64,000 bases of DNA from Candidatus Gastranaerophilales bacterium (GTDB lineage Bacteria; Cyanobacteriota; Vampirovibrionia; Gastranaerophilales; Gastranaerophilaceae): NCBI GenBank assembly GCA_944324855.1, contig CALUXY010000002.1, positions 42,209 to 106,208 of the forward strand. Direction: 5' to 3'. The translations under genes were made by a program, and so were the position numbers. The notes beneath the pieces are model-generated. The model searched no databases, was not told the DNA's origin, and saw only the letters and a program-made list of their open reading frames with translations. Positions 28,475 through 37,602 of this stretch are shown here, piece by piece (within the stretch, counting starts at the first letter, position 1; the number at the start of each line of letters is the position of its first letter).

Positions 28475-29137
28475 ATGAAATTAACATACTTAGGTCATAG
28501 TGCATTTGAAATTAAAACAGACAAAGCTCAGATACTGATTGATCCGTATCTGGTCTGCAAGCCGAATTATGACAGAAGAAACGTTACCGATATATTTGTA
28601 ACCCACGGACACGGCGATCATTTGGGCAGTGCAATGGATATTTCAAGGCAGAGCGGGGCTGTAATCAATGCTGTTTATGAACTGGCTAATTATTGTTCTT
28701 CAAATAAATCACGCGCAAACGGTTATGGCTTAGGTGCCTGGATTAAATTTCCGTTCGGACGTGCTATATTTTTACCTGCTTTTCATTCAAGTTCTTCTCC
28801 TGACGGTATTTATACCGGTTGTCCTGCAGGGATTTTGTTTGAAATAGAAGGAAAAAGAATTTTTCATGCCGGTGATACCTGCTTAAATTCGGAAATGAAG
28901 GTTTTGAAGGAAGTATTCAGACCAGATGTTGCAATTCTGCCTATCGGCGGAACATTTACCATGGATGTTGAACAAGCAGCCATTGCTGCACAATGGATAG
29001 GTGCAAGCAAGGTTATACCAATGCATTACAATACATTTGATGCTATTGCAGCTGATGTATCAAAATTTGTTGAATCTATAAAAGAACAAGGCAAAGAACC
29101 TATTGTTATGCCTGTTGGAGAATGTATCGAGATTTAA
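28475..29137 (+). CDS. Metal-dependent hydrolase, UPF0173 family
   Basis: The 220-residue metallo-beta-lactamase-fold protein has THGHGDHLG (H44, H46, D48, H49), a later GDTCLN and a C-terminal PMHYNTFDAI that supplies the last histidine. The family is widespread and its substrate unknown. The start MKLTYLGHSAFEI is typical. It has its own ribosome site and is followed by a spacer of about 100 bases. Confidence 0.92.
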   Translation: MKLTYLGHSAFEIKTDKAQILIDPYLVCKPNYDRRNVTDIFVTHGHGDHLGSAMDISRQSGAVINAVYELANYCSSNKSRANGYGLGAWIKFPFGRAIFLPAFHSSSSPDGIYTGCPAGILFEIEGKRIFHAGDTCLNSEMKVLKEVFRPDVAILPIGGTFTMDVEQAAIAAQWIGASKVIPMHYNTFDAIAADVSKFVESIKEQGKEPIVMPVGECIEI

Positions 29138-29241
29138 TCCTAATCTAAATGAATGAAATTCCCCTAATATTATTAAAAAAATGTGGATTTTTTCCGTATT
29201 GTCATTATATATAGTAGTAAGAACTATAAGGAAGCAAGAAA

Positions 29242-29754
29242 ATGACACTAGGGGTTTATTCTAACAATTACATTCCACGAGAAAAGTATGCGATAAAAGA
29301 TAATACTGCTAATACTCATACTGATGCAGACGGTCATAGTTCATTTTTAGAAGAATTTGTTCAAGATGAAGCTGCCGAAAAACGTTTAAAAACAGCTCTT
29401 GAGCGGGAAGAAAAACAGGTTGAGGATATCCCTGTTGAATATACTATTCCATCACATTCAAAAATTAGCGACTATATTGATAACTATCTTTTGATAAATG
29501 CGGAACAGGTTGCCTGTACAAATATGACGCAACACTTAATTAAGAGTGATGAGTTGAAAGAAACTTTAGGATTTTTAAATACACAGGCAGCAAAAACAAT
29601 GTTTGAAGGTAAAAAACGGCCGAATTTTGCAGAAACAAAACGTATTCCGCAGTTTAAGACAAGCATGCTTACCTCAAGACCTGTCCATTCAAATAATTTC
29701 TTTAGCACAGGGATAGACGGCAGTACAAATAATTTCTTTATGACAGGCAAGTAG
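29242..29754 (+). CDS. Lineage-specific hypothetical protein
   Basis: This 170-residue hydrophilic protein has no family I recognise. Residues 30-70 are charged and probably coiled. The C-terminal third is Asn/Phe-rich, with the near-repeat NNFFSTG and NNFFMTG about 15 residues apart. There is no signal peptide. AAGGAAG precedes the ATG. The stop codon TAG is immediately followed by the next ATG, so the two genes are coupled. Confidence 0.65.
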   Translation: MTLGVYSNNYIPREKYAIKDNTANTHTDADGHSSFLEEFVQDEAAEKRLKTALEREEKQVEDIPVEYTIPSHSKISDYIDNYLLINAEQVACTNMTQHLIKSDELKETLGFLNTQAAKTMFEGKKRPNFAETKRIPQFKTSMLTSRPVHSNNFFSTGIDGSTNNFFMTGK

Positions 29755-30567
29755 ATGAAGCTAGAACTTGACGGTTATGCTTTGGGACTGAATTCACTTT
29801 CTAATACCGGTGAGATTATTGATTATGCAAAAGATATTGGAATCTCCTCAATTGTATCATCTCCATTATATCTTGAAACTGAATCAGTTTTGGGGCGGTT
29901 GAATCTGGAAGATTTTGATGTTTTAACAAAAACAGTCAAAATAGATTATACTTTATCTAGAGAGGAAAATTTCGAGAATTTCCGTGATAGCTTTTATAAA
30001 ACCCAAAGAAATCTCGGGTATATAGAGTTGTATGGACTAATGTTTTCTTCCGCGCAAGATTTGCTATCTCAACAGGGGCTTGCTCTTTGGGATTTAGTTA
30101 ATGATTTTAAAGACAAAGAATATGTTTATAAACTAGGTACGGTTGTTTCTAATCCGCAGGAATTGTTTGATATTATTGATACAATAGATATTGATATTGT
30201 AGAAATTCCGCTGAACCTTTTAGACCAAAGATTTGTCGGCATACTCCCCGAATTAAAACAAAAAAGGATAGAAATTCATACAAGAGGTACTTTTTTGAAT
30301 GGTTTAATCTTTATGAACAGCTATCAAATTCCGGAGTGTTTAAGAGAGATAGCACCTGTTATAGATACCATACCGGAGCCCAAAGCCGCTTATGCTGTTT
30401 CTTTTCCGAAACTGATTAAGGAAATTGACAAAATAACCATAGGGGTTAGGAATAAAAGGGAATTAGAAGAAATATTCAGCATGTATAATTTTGATGTAGA
30501 AACAGTTGATTATTCTGTATTTAAGGTCGATAAACCGGAATTTATAAAGACTTCTTTGTTTAATTAA
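29755..30567 (+). CDS. Divergent aldo/keto reductase-fold protein, possibly non-catalytic
   Basis: The 270 residues follow the layout of short aldo/keto reductases: an N-terminal GLNSL segment, then VEIPLNLLDQRF, IEIHTRGTFLNGLIF and ITIGVRNKRELEE late in the chain, which match the family's NLLDRRF, RSVFLQG and IGV motifs. The first catalytic motif, normally DTAxxYG, reads VSSPLYL here, so the Asp is lost though a Tyr remains. The His of the usual LLH strand also seems absent. It may be a pseudoenzyme. It directly abuts the upstream gene. Confidence 0.6.
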   Translation: MKLELDGYALGLNSLSNTGEIIDYAKDIGISSIVSSPLYLETESVLGRLNLEDFDVLTKTVKIDYTLSREENFENFRDSFYKTQRNLGYIELYGLMFSSAQDLLSQQGLALWDLVNDFKDKEYVYKLGTVVSNPQELFDIIDTIDIDIVEIPLNLLDQRFVGILPELKQKRIEIHTRGTFLNGLIFMNSYQIPECLREIAPVIDTIPEPKAAYAVSFPKLIKEIDKITIGVRNKRELEEIFSMYNFDVETVDYSVFKVDKPEFIKTSLFN

Positions 30568-30603
30568 ATTTGTAAATATATGTGAATATATTTATAAAAA
30601 AGG

Positions 30604-30676
30604 TTTATCTTAAAATATATTCCTGTTATCATGTTCAGGACAGAAGAGTCAACCAATAAATAATCATCTCATTGGT
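30604..30676 (+). promoter_or_regulatory. Promoter and leader hairpin before the 223-residue gene
   Basis: TTTATC (30604-30609), 17 bases, TATCAT (30627-30632) preceded by TGT form a possible extended -10 promoter. In the leader ACCAAT (30652-30657) can pair with ATTGGT (30671-30676) just ahead of the AAGGAG ribosome site, a weak sign of translational control. Confidence 0.4.
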
Positions 30677-30695
30677 ATTAAAAGGAGTGTTTGTT

Positions 30696-31367
30696 ATGGT
30701 AAAAGCAATAGGGAGTTATTACTCTCCTGAATATAAAGTTCAGACAATACGTGAACGTACTATTGATGACGGTAAAAAAGGACTTGCAGTAGGTGCTGTC
30801 TTTGGTGCTATAGAAGGTTATACACGTAAAAGCTGGTTAACAAAAGGAGAACCAAGCGATAAATTTGTTAAAACGGTTAGTTTTAATATGTCTAAACAAC
30901 TTCCGCCTCAAGAACATAATGAATTTGAAAAAGTTCGTAATTTTTTCAAAGCACTTGTCGATTACAAGTCAGAATTACCGGAATTACGAACAAGAATTGA
31001 AGAAAGTAAAGAATTGACTAATGCAGTAGACAAAAAAGAAGGCGAAACTGTTAAAGATGCATTAGACAGAATTTTCTCTCAGGATAAAACAAAAGTAAAA
31101 CACGATTTGCGTAATATGCAAGATAGAACTGTTGTTGATAAAAAAGTTGACTTACTGGCTGCCAAAAAACTTATTAATGCAAACTTTGATAAAAAGTCAG
31201 GTTCTCTAAAAAAAGCAGCTGATACTTCAAATGAAATGTTTGCAGTTCTTAAAAAATCGACAAGAGCAATAAAATTCACTACAGCTGTTTCACATACTAT
31301 GGCAGCAGCTGTTGTTGCAGGTACAGCAGGACTTTTAATCGGCACCCGTCATATGGGCAAAGAATAA
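30696..31367 (+). CDS. Lineage-specific helical protein with C-terminal hydrophobic segment
   Basis: I know no family for this 223-residue protein. It is highly charged and mostly helical, with a possible coiled coil at about residues 75-150. A C-terminal alanine/glycine-rich hydrophobic stretch of about 20 residues before TRHMGKE could anchor it in a membrane. I chose the ATG at 30696, preceded by GGAG, over an in-frame codon at 30672. A terminator follows. Confidence 0.65.
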   Translation: MVKAIGSYYSPEYKVQTIRERTIDDGKKGLAVGAVFGAIEGYTRKSWLTKGEPSDKFVKTVSFNMSKQLPPQEHNEFEKVRNFFKALVDYKSELPELRTRIEESKELTNAVDKKEGETVKDALDRIFSQDKTKVKHDLRNMQDRTVVDKKVDLLAAKKLINANFDKKSGSLKKAADTSNEMFAVLKKSTRAIKFTTAVSHTMAAAVVAGTAGLLIGTRHMGKE

Positions 31368-31401
31368 ATTTGAAATAGAAATAGAACTGGTAATATATAA
31401 C

Positions 31402-31438
31402 AAAAACCTTTCTTTATATAGAGAGAGGTTTTCGTTTT
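31402..31438. terminator. Bidirectional terminator between convergent genes
   Basis: AAAACCTTTCT (31403-31413) pairs with AGAGAGGTTTT (31422-31432), with one wobble, followed by T-rich sequence. It separates the plus-strand gene ending at 31367 from the minus-strand gene ending at 31449. Confidence 0.75.
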
Positions 31439-31448
31439 ACATTTACTC

Positions 31449-34010
31449 CTAGCCGAATAACTTAAATGTGCGGTCAACATTGTCTTTGGCAACTGTTTTT
31501 AGAGTATCAATTTCTGTTTTGATTGCGTTACGTTCATTTTCAAGATGCGCAAGTTCAACATCATAACGTTTATCTTTGCTGTCAATTTTGCGCATATCAG
31601 CTTCATATTCTGCTTCTGCTTTCTTTAATTCTACTTCGTCTGATACTTCTTGAAGTAGTACATTTGTTGCTACATTTGTTTCAAACGGTTTTTGTGTTGT
31701 TCTATCAAGCTGACTAAAAATTGCGGTTCCTGAATTTACCATATTGGAAAGCCATTCGGTTGATGCGGCTTGTTCATCTTCTACTATTATATATCCGCCT
31801 TTTATCATTTCATAGAAATTCAATGCTTCATTAATATCCGGATCCGTTCTGTCCCAGCCTGTTGTTTGACCTTGATTTTGGTCTGTTAATGTTACTTTAT
31901 ATGTTGTTGTAGTATCGTTATAAATCTTTTTGTCTGCAGGGATTGTATAAGAACTGTTTGAATTTATAGCTGTATATATTTTTTCCAGTTCATTCTTATC
32001 TCCTGACAAAATTATATTATTCAATTCTGCAAGTGCAAGTTTCCCTGCATCAGTATTAGTGTTGAACTTAGACGCTACCCAGGTTTGTATTTTAGCAACA
32101 TCTGAGGTGTATTTTAATTCTGAATGACCGTTACCTTTTAATGCTGTATAAAGGTTGTTTGCAATATCTTCTGCAGAACCGATTGTCAGGCTTGTAGTTT
32201 TTTGGGCTTGTGTTGTTGAATTATCTGCATAGCCTGTATATTCATAATCTTTTGTTGTTTTGTAATTATTTTGATATTGTGCTGTTGCATTTAATGAGTT
32301 ATTAGTAATATCACTAATAATTGAACTTACAACTCCTGCATCTGTATTATTGGTTAAATATCCATTTAAAAAATCATTGATACTTGCAAGTTTAAGTGCA
32401 TCTTCAACTAATACACCTCCGGAGTATCTTGTATCTTCTTTGTAGAATTGATTTAACCAGGTATCTAATTTCGCTTCAAAATCCGCAGGAACTGTTTGTC
32501 CTGATTTATTTACAGCAAGTAAAATATTTGATTTAATACTGGTTTTAGAAGGCATTGTAATGTTTGTTGTTGTTACGATTTTGGTTGCACCTTGCGTTAA
32601 TGAATCATCATTACCGTTGCTGGTCATATTATTTGCGCCTGAACCAACCGGATTAAGTCCTGATGCCCCGCTGTATTGTGATCCGATAACAACTGCTGTA
32701 CATCCGCTGTCAATTTGTCCTAAAAAAGCACCTTTGTTTGATTTTGGACTTGTAACTCCCGAGGTTGTTGCACATTGGAATATAAAACCCGATCCATTTG
32801 ATGTTTCGTGACCTATAAAACCGCCAACATATCCGGAAGTCGCAGATACATCTCCTGTAGATATACAATGTTGAACTGTACCATTTGTATCATGACCAAT
32901 AAATCCGCCAACACAATTACCGTTTGCAGTTACATTTACATTTGAAGTAGATGATGTTACTGCACCGCCGACATTATGTCCAATAAGACCGCCTGCCCAG
33001 TTTCCGGACTTAATATTTCCGCTTGAATAGCAGTTATTTACGTATCCTCCGGTATTTTTACCTATTAAAGCACCTGTTTCATTTGATGTTTTTGTAATAT
33101 TAACATTTTGTACAACAACATTTTTTATAACACCATACGTTGCACTTATTGTAGAACCTTTATTATTATCATTTGTTGCTTTTGCATCACCTTTAACATA
33201 TCCGAATAATCCGCCGCCACCGGTTAAATTAGATATTGTATAACCATTGCCGTCAAAATTACCTTGGAATGCTAAAGCTTCTGTTTTACCAATACTTGTC
33301 CAAGTTTCTCCGGTTAAATCAATATCGCCTCCTAAAATGAAATTTACACCTTTAGTGCTTACTCCCTTATTAGTAAGAGTTTGTAAAGCTATTAAATCTT
33401 CTTTGGTATTTATCACGTATGTTTTATTCGTGTCAAAACTTGATACAGTTGATACTGCAATTGCATCCGCAGGTATCGGTTTTGATGTAACTGTTTGATA
33501 TCCCCAATCTGTATTGAAGTTTGGTACTTCTCTTTGAGTTTGTGTTCCCTTGACTGTTGCAACCGCTGTGTAATTATCAATCGTGTTGCCGTTAGATACT
33601 GTATCAAATCCAAGAATTGTTGTTGTATAACCTAATCTATCCATAAATTCAATTTCTGTACCAACATTTCCGTCAGCAGGCAGTTTAAACTTGTCTGCAT
33701 TCATTCTTGAAACATATATCTTGTCAGTGTAAGTATCTTTCAAGAAAATAGTACCAGCTAAATTATCATCCCCCGCATTACCTTCTAAAACTAATAAATT
33801 TGCATCGACAAATTCTGCAGATCCGTCTGCACCAATTGTCATCCCTTGAATTTTGGTTCTATTTAAAGCGTCTTCATATTTTCTATACACGTGAGCTGAC
33901 TCATTAGCCATTTGAAGCTTTTGTGCTTCCAGCTTTTGAGCCTTGTACTCTATGTCATGCATCCTGCTGGTTAAGGATAGCAATCGTGCTTGTGAAGACG
34001 ACATTCCCAT
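31449..34010 (-). CDS. Large GLUG-repeat protein with conserved helical N- and C-terminal modules
   Basis: This 853-residue protein begins with a helical module (about residues 1-50, SSSQARLLSLTSRMHDIEY onward) and ends with a charged coiled coil (about 780-853). Between them lies a Thr/Ser/Asn-rich body. At about residues 255-415 it contains at least four GLUG-type repeats of the form GGLIGHNxGG...NCYSSGN, a motif typical of surface adhesins and beta-helical proteins. No cleavable signal peptide is visible. Helical ends framing a variable beta-rich centre recall flagellin-like or secreted filament proteins, but this is inference. I chose the ATG at 34010, preceded by AAGG, over the GTG at 34019. 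Confidence 0.75.
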   Translation of the reverse strand: MGMSSSQARLLSLTSRMHDIEYKAQKLEAQKLQMANESAHVYRKYEDALNRTKIQGMTIGADGSAEFVDANLLVLEGNAGDDNLAGTIFLKDTYTDKIYVSRMNADKFKLPADGNVGTEIEFMDRLGYTTTILGFDTVSNGNTIDNYTAVATVKGTQTQREVPNFNTDWGYQTVTSKPIPADAIAVSTVSSFDTNKTYVINTKEDLIALQTLTNKGVSTKGVNFILGGDIDLTGETWTSIGKTEALAFQGNFDGNGYTISNLTGGGGLFGYVKGDAKATNDNNKGSTISATYGVIKNVVVQNVNITKTSNETGALIGKNTGGYVNNCYSSGNIKSGNWAGGLIGHNVGGAVTSSTSNVNVTANGNCVGGFIGHDTNGTVQHCISTGDVSATSGYVGGFIGHETSNGSGFIFQCATTSGVTSPKSNKGAFLGQIDSGCTAVVIGSQYSGASGLNPVGSGANNMTSNGNDDSLTQGATKIVTTTNITMPSKTSIKSNILLAVNKSGQTVPADFEAKLDTWLNQFYKEDTRYSGGVLVEDALKLASINDFLNGYLTNNTDAGVVSSIISDITNNSLNATAQYQNNYKTTKDYEYTGYADNSTTQAQKTTSLTIGSAEDIANNLYTALKGNGHSELKYTSDVAKIQTWVASKFNTNTDAGKLALAELNNIILSGDKNELEKIYTAINSNSSYTIPADKKIYNDTTTTYKVTLTDQNQGQTTGWDRTDPDINEALNFYEMIKGGYIIVEDEQAASTEWLSNMVNSGTAIFSQLDRTTQKPFETNVATNVLLQEVSDEVELKKAEAEYEADMRKIDSKDKRYDVELAHLENERNAIKTEIDTLKTVAKDNVDRTFKLFG

Positions 34011-34100
34011 GGATTTCACCTTAATCTTTGTCCCTATACCATGGTTTACGGCATACCTCCCTTAAAACTTTAATTTTAGCCTGTTTTTCATGCTAAATTA

Positions 34101-34129
34101 TTTACAATAGTTAACAAATGTAGTATTAT
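34101..34129 (+). promoter_or_regulatory. Promoter of the RelA/SpoT gene, probably leaderless
   Basis: TTTACA (34101-34106), 17 bases and TATTAT (34124-34129) match sigma70 consensus. The ATG at 34138 is only eight bases beyond the -10 box and has no Shine-Dalgarno. Confidence 0.6.
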
Positions 34130-34137
34130 AAATAAGT

Positions 34138-36348
34138 ATGGATGATCAGTCAAATTTATTTACGGATATAAAAGAAAAATTAATTGCTCAAAATCGTCCG
34201 CAGGAAGATATTGACCAGATAGAAAAAGCCTTTGAATTTGCAAAAAAACTACACGAAGGACAGTATCGTGTGTCAGAAGAACCATACATCATCCACCCTG
34301 TTGAAGTAGTAAAAATTCTTTTAGACTTAAAAGCTGATACCCATACTTTAATGGCAGGTTTTCTTCACGATATTCTTGAAGATACAGATACCAAACCGGA
34401 AGAAATCAAAGAACTTTTTGGTGACGATGTTTTGAACCTTGTCCAAGGTGTTACCAAGCTTGGTAAACTCCAGTTTAAATCAAAAGAAGAACGTCAGGCA
34501 GAAAATTTTCGCAGATTATTTATAGCAATGGCAAGCGATTTCAGAATCATATTTTTAAAGCTTGCTGACAGATTACATAACATGCGGACACTTAACTTTA
34601 TGGCGGCGGCAAAACAGCAGAGAATAGCGCAAGAAACGCTGGATATTTTTGCTCCGCTTGCTAACCGTTTAGGGGTTGGTAAAATTAAGGCTGAATTGGA
34701 AGATTTGTCACTAAAATATCTGCATCCAGATAAATACTATGAAATCGCAAAACTTGTTTCTCAAAAAAAAGCGGAGCGTGATTCAACGGTTCAGCTTCTT
34801 ATTGATAAAATTAAGCAAGACGTAAAAAAATTCGGAATAAAGGCAGAAATAACGGGGCGTGCAAAACATTATTACAGTATCTACAATAAAATGAAACGTC
34901 AAAATGTAACATTTCATGACTTGTATGATATAACAGCAGTACGAGTTATTGTTGATACTGAAAAAGAATGTTATGAAGTGTTAGGCTTGATTCATTCTCA
35001 ATTTAAACCAATTCCGGGGCGTTTTAAAGATTATATTGCGATGCCTAAAGGAAACATGTATCAATCACTTCATACGTCTGTAATCGGGCCGCGCCAAAAA
35101 CCGCTGGAGGTTCAGATTAGAACCTGGAAAATGCATGAAGTTGCTGAATACGGGGTTGCTGCACATTGGCGGTACAAAGAAAAAGGATCTCAAAAAGCAA
35201 ATTCGGAAACGGATAAACAATTCTCCTGGATGCGCAAACTCATTGAATATAACAAGGATACAAAAGATGCTGAAGACTATGTAAATTCTGTAAAACTGGA
35301 TTTGTTTTCGGATCAGGTATTTGCATTCACTCCAAACGGTGATGTCATTGATTTACCGGTTAATGCAACACCTGTAGATTTTGCATACAGAATTCACTCT
35401 GATGTCGGACACAGGACTGTTGGTGCGCTTATAAACGGTAGAATTGCACAGCTTGATACTAAACTTAAAAACGGAGATATTATTGAAATCTTAACATCAA
35501 AAGTTCAGGCTCCAAAATTAGGATGGCTTAATTTTGTCGTTACTAAACAAGCATCTTCTAAAATTCGACAATGGTTCAAGAAAAATAAACGTGAAGACCA
35601 TATAGAACTGGGAAAATCGACTCTTGAACATGAAATGACAAAACAAGTATTTGATGAAAACATGAAAAACGGCGAACTAGAAAAAGTCGCCAAACAAATG
35701 AACTATATTTCAACGGATGATTTGTTTGCAGCTCTCGGATACGGCGAAACGACCGTTAATAAGATTATTAATAAACTTAAAAAACCGACAAAACCTAAAG
35801 AACCGGTATTAGGTCGGGAACATAAAGCCTCTAAAAAGGATGTTATTGGTTTAGAAGGGCTTTTATATTCGTTTGCCCGCTGCTGTTCTCCAATTCCGGG
35901 GGAACCTATTGTTGGGGTTGTTACACGCTCAAAAGGAGTAACAATACACCGCTTAGACTGTAAAACCCTAGATAACATAGAACCGGAGCGGCTTTTAGAC
36001 ATACACTGGTCCGGAAATAATACTGACAAGACTTATACAACAAGCATACGTATTGAAACTGCAGAAAAACACGGGCTTTTGAAGGATATAATTGCTGCTG
36101 TATCAGATAACAATACAAATATTGTATTTGCAAACGCAAAGGCTAAGAATAACAAGCTTGGTGTAATTGAATTAGGGATTGAACTTGATAATATTGAAAC
36201 TCTTAAAAAAGTTATGACTGCAATACAAAATCTGCCTGACGTATATAGTGTAAAACGTGTACAAACTGCTTTTTCACAGGCGCCTCAACAATTTTCTAAA
36301 AAAAATGTTTCTAAAAAGAAAACAAAACAAGAAAGAAAATCCAACTAA
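34138..36348 (+). CDS. Bifunctional (p)ppGpp synthetase/hydrolase, RelA/SpoT homologue
   Basis: This enzyme makes and degrades the stringent-response alarmone. Domains in order: HD hydrolase with FLHDILEDTD (about residues 81-90) and ADRLHNMRTL, synthetase with GRAKHYYSIYNKM and YDITAVRVIV, TGS domain (about 385-445, FAFTPNGDVIDLP), a conserved Cys-containing segment (FARCCSPIPGEPIVG) and a C-terminal ACT domain. Both catalytic motifs look intact, so it is probably bifunctional. The 736 residues are normal. It ends in a basic tail rich in Lys and Ser. Confidence 0.96.
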   Translation: MDDQSNLFTDIKEKLIAQNRPQEDIDQIEKAFEFAKKLHEGQYRVSEEPYIIHPVEVVKILLDLKADTHTLMAGFLHDILEDTDTKPEEIKELFGDDVLNLVQGVTKLGKLQFKSKEERQAENFRRLFIAMASDFRIIFLKLADRLHNMRTLNFMAAAKQQRIAQETLDIFAPLANRLGVGKIKAELEDLSLKYLHPDKYYEIAKLVSQKKAERDSTVQLLIDKIKQDVKKFGIKAEITGRAKHYYSIYNKMKRQNVTFHDLYDITAVRVIVDTEKECYEVLGLIHSQFKPIPGRFKDYIAMPKGNMYQSLHTSVIGPRQKPLEVQIRTWKMHEVAEYGVAAHWRYKEKGSQKANSETDKQFSWMRKLIEYNKDTKDAEDYVNSVKLDLFSDQVFAFTPNGDVIDLPVNATPVDFAYRIHSDVGHRTVGALINGRIAQLDTKLKNGDIIEILTSKVQAPKLGWLNFVVTKQASSKIRQWFKKNKREDHIELGKSTLEHEMTKQVFDENMKNGELEKVAKQMNYISTDDLFAALGYGETTVNKIINKLKKPTKPKEPVLGREHKASKKDVIGLEGLLYSFARCCSPIPGEPIVGVVTRSKGVTIHRLDCKTLDNIEPERLLDIHWSGNNTDKTYTTSIRIETAEKHGLLKDIIAAVSDNNTNIVFANAKAKNNKLGVIELGIELDNIETLKKVMTAIQNLPDVYSVKRVQTAFSQAPQQFSKKNVSKKKTKQERKSN

Positions 36349-36365
36349 TTAGAGATAGGTTGTAT

Positions 36366-36457
36366 CGATATATACTAATAATATTTTAAAATGTTCGTTT
36401 CGGTATATACAAATAATATTATGTTAAATACTCTATTCGATATATACTGATAATATT
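36366..36457. repeat. Three direct repeats upstream of the MnmD-like gene
   Basis: A 20-bp unit, consensus CGRTATATACWRATAATATT, occurs at 36366-36385, 36401-36420 and 36438-36457, with spacings of 35 and 37 bases. The array lies 19 bases upstream of the -35 box of the next gene, a position suited to a regulator. Each copy differs from the others by only one to three bases, unlike the sequence between them. Confidence 0.6.
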
Positions 36458-36475
36458 TAACAAAATAATTACAAA

Positions 36476-36504
36476 TTGAGTAATTCAGTACAAATTGATA
36501 AAAT
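36476..36504 (+). promoter_or_regulatory. Promoter of the MnmD-like gene, probably leaderless
   Basis: TTGAGT (36476-36481), 17 bases and TAAAAT (36499-36504) preceded by TGA. The ATG at 36511 is six bases after the -10 box and has no Shine-Dalgarno. Confidence 0.6.
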
Positions 36505-36510
36505 TATAGA

Positions 36511-37602
36511 ATGGATGAATTCAAACCATATATTACAGGTGATGGTTCGGTTGGACTTTACAGTGATGAATTTCAAGATATTTATCACTCCGGATATGGT
36601 GCATTATCAGAAGCTTATGAAAAATTTGTATTTCCGATTGAAATAAACAAAGATAATTTGAATGTACTCGACGTTTGTTTCGGACTTGGCTATAATTCAA
36701 AAGCTTTTTTGAACCAGTATGGTAAAAACAGAAAAATAAATTTCGATTGTCTTGATATTAATAAGAGTTTATTTTTATTGTCACCTTTTATAAAAACGAA
36801 TCATAAATTTAGTGATTATTTCAGAAGAAAACAAAAAACCGATTCAAAGTATGTAAGACTTGGCAAATATAAAAAATATAAAATTAATAGTTGGGTTAAT
36901 TATATATTAATTAAATACCTTTACAAAGAATTTAATGAGCTTTTTTCAAAAAAATACCCTCTTGAAACCAGATTTCGGAAATTTATTGACCCAAATATTA
37001 GCCATTTTAACGAACGTTTTCGAGTTTGGGGATATAAATACATCCTAAATGAGAATAAATCGACCTATTTACATAATATAGATTATTGGTATTTATCGAA
37101 ACGATATAAATACCTGTTTGAAGATAATATTAAATTTAAATTCTATGTTGCAGATGCCAGAGAAACTATTCAAACACTTAATAAAGAATATGACGTAATA
37201 TTTCTTGATGCATTCACAACAAACAAATGTCCGCAGCTATGGTCACTTGATTTTATTAAAGAATTATATAAAAGAACTGCTGACGATGGTGTCTTAGTTA
37301 CATATTCAAACTCGGTTTTAGTACGTAATACAATGGTTGAATCAGGATTTTTTACAGGTAAAATTATAAATGAGGATGATAAACAAATAGGAACTATATG
37401 TTCAAAGAGTAAATCTAAAATTAAACATCCGCTTAATGAATATGAGTTAGGTTTGCTAAAAACACGAGCAGGTATTCCTTATAGAGATGAAAATTTATCG
37501 CAATCAAGTTCTGTTATAATTCATAATAGAGAATTAGAAGTTCAAAATTCAAACTTAATATCCTCATCAAGGTACATTAAAAATAAAGGTGTTTTAGAAT
37601 GA
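36511..37602 (+). CDS. MnmD-like tRNA 5-methylaminomethyl-uridine methyltransferase
   Basis: The family methylates aminomethyl-uridine at the wobble base of tRNA. SAM-binding LDVCFGLGYNS (about residues 51-61), the preceding YHSGYGALSEAYEKF and the late FLDAFTTNKCPQLWS and GVLVTYSNS motifs match MnmD/MnmC1. The 363 residues are longer than usual because of a Lys/Tyr-rich insert at about 95-205 between the two SAM motifs. It overlaps the FAD oxidoreductase gene by four bases, recalling the MnmC fusion of methyltransferase and FAD oxidase. Confidence 0.82.
   Translation: MDEFKPYITGDGSVGLYSDEFQDIYHSGYGALSEAYEKFVFPIEINKDNLNVLDVCFGLGYNSKAFLNQYGKNRKINFDCLDINKSLFLLSPFIKTNHKFSDYFRRKQKTDSKYVRLGKYKKYKINSWVNYILIKYLYKEFNELFSKKYPLETRFRKFIDPNISHFNERFRVWGYKYILNENKSTYLHNIDYWYLSKRYKYLFEDNIKFKFYVADARETIQTLNKEYDVIFLDAFTTNKCPQLWSLDFIKELYKRTADDGVLVTYSNSVLVRNTMVESGFFTGKIINEDDKQIGTICSKSKSKIKHPLNEYELGLLKTRAGIPYRDENLSQSSSVIIHNRELEVQNSNLISSSRYIKNKGVLE

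Noticed and set aside
34010..34080. Cyclic di-GMP riboswitch in the leader of the GLUG gene
   Set aside because: A TAAACCATGG and GACAAAG combination is superficially similar, but the two stems and tetraloop receptor of the GEMM class are missing.
36366..36457. CRISPR array
   Set aside because: Only three imperfect 20-bp units with 15-17 base spacers, extremely AT-rich, with no cas genes or palindromic repeat.
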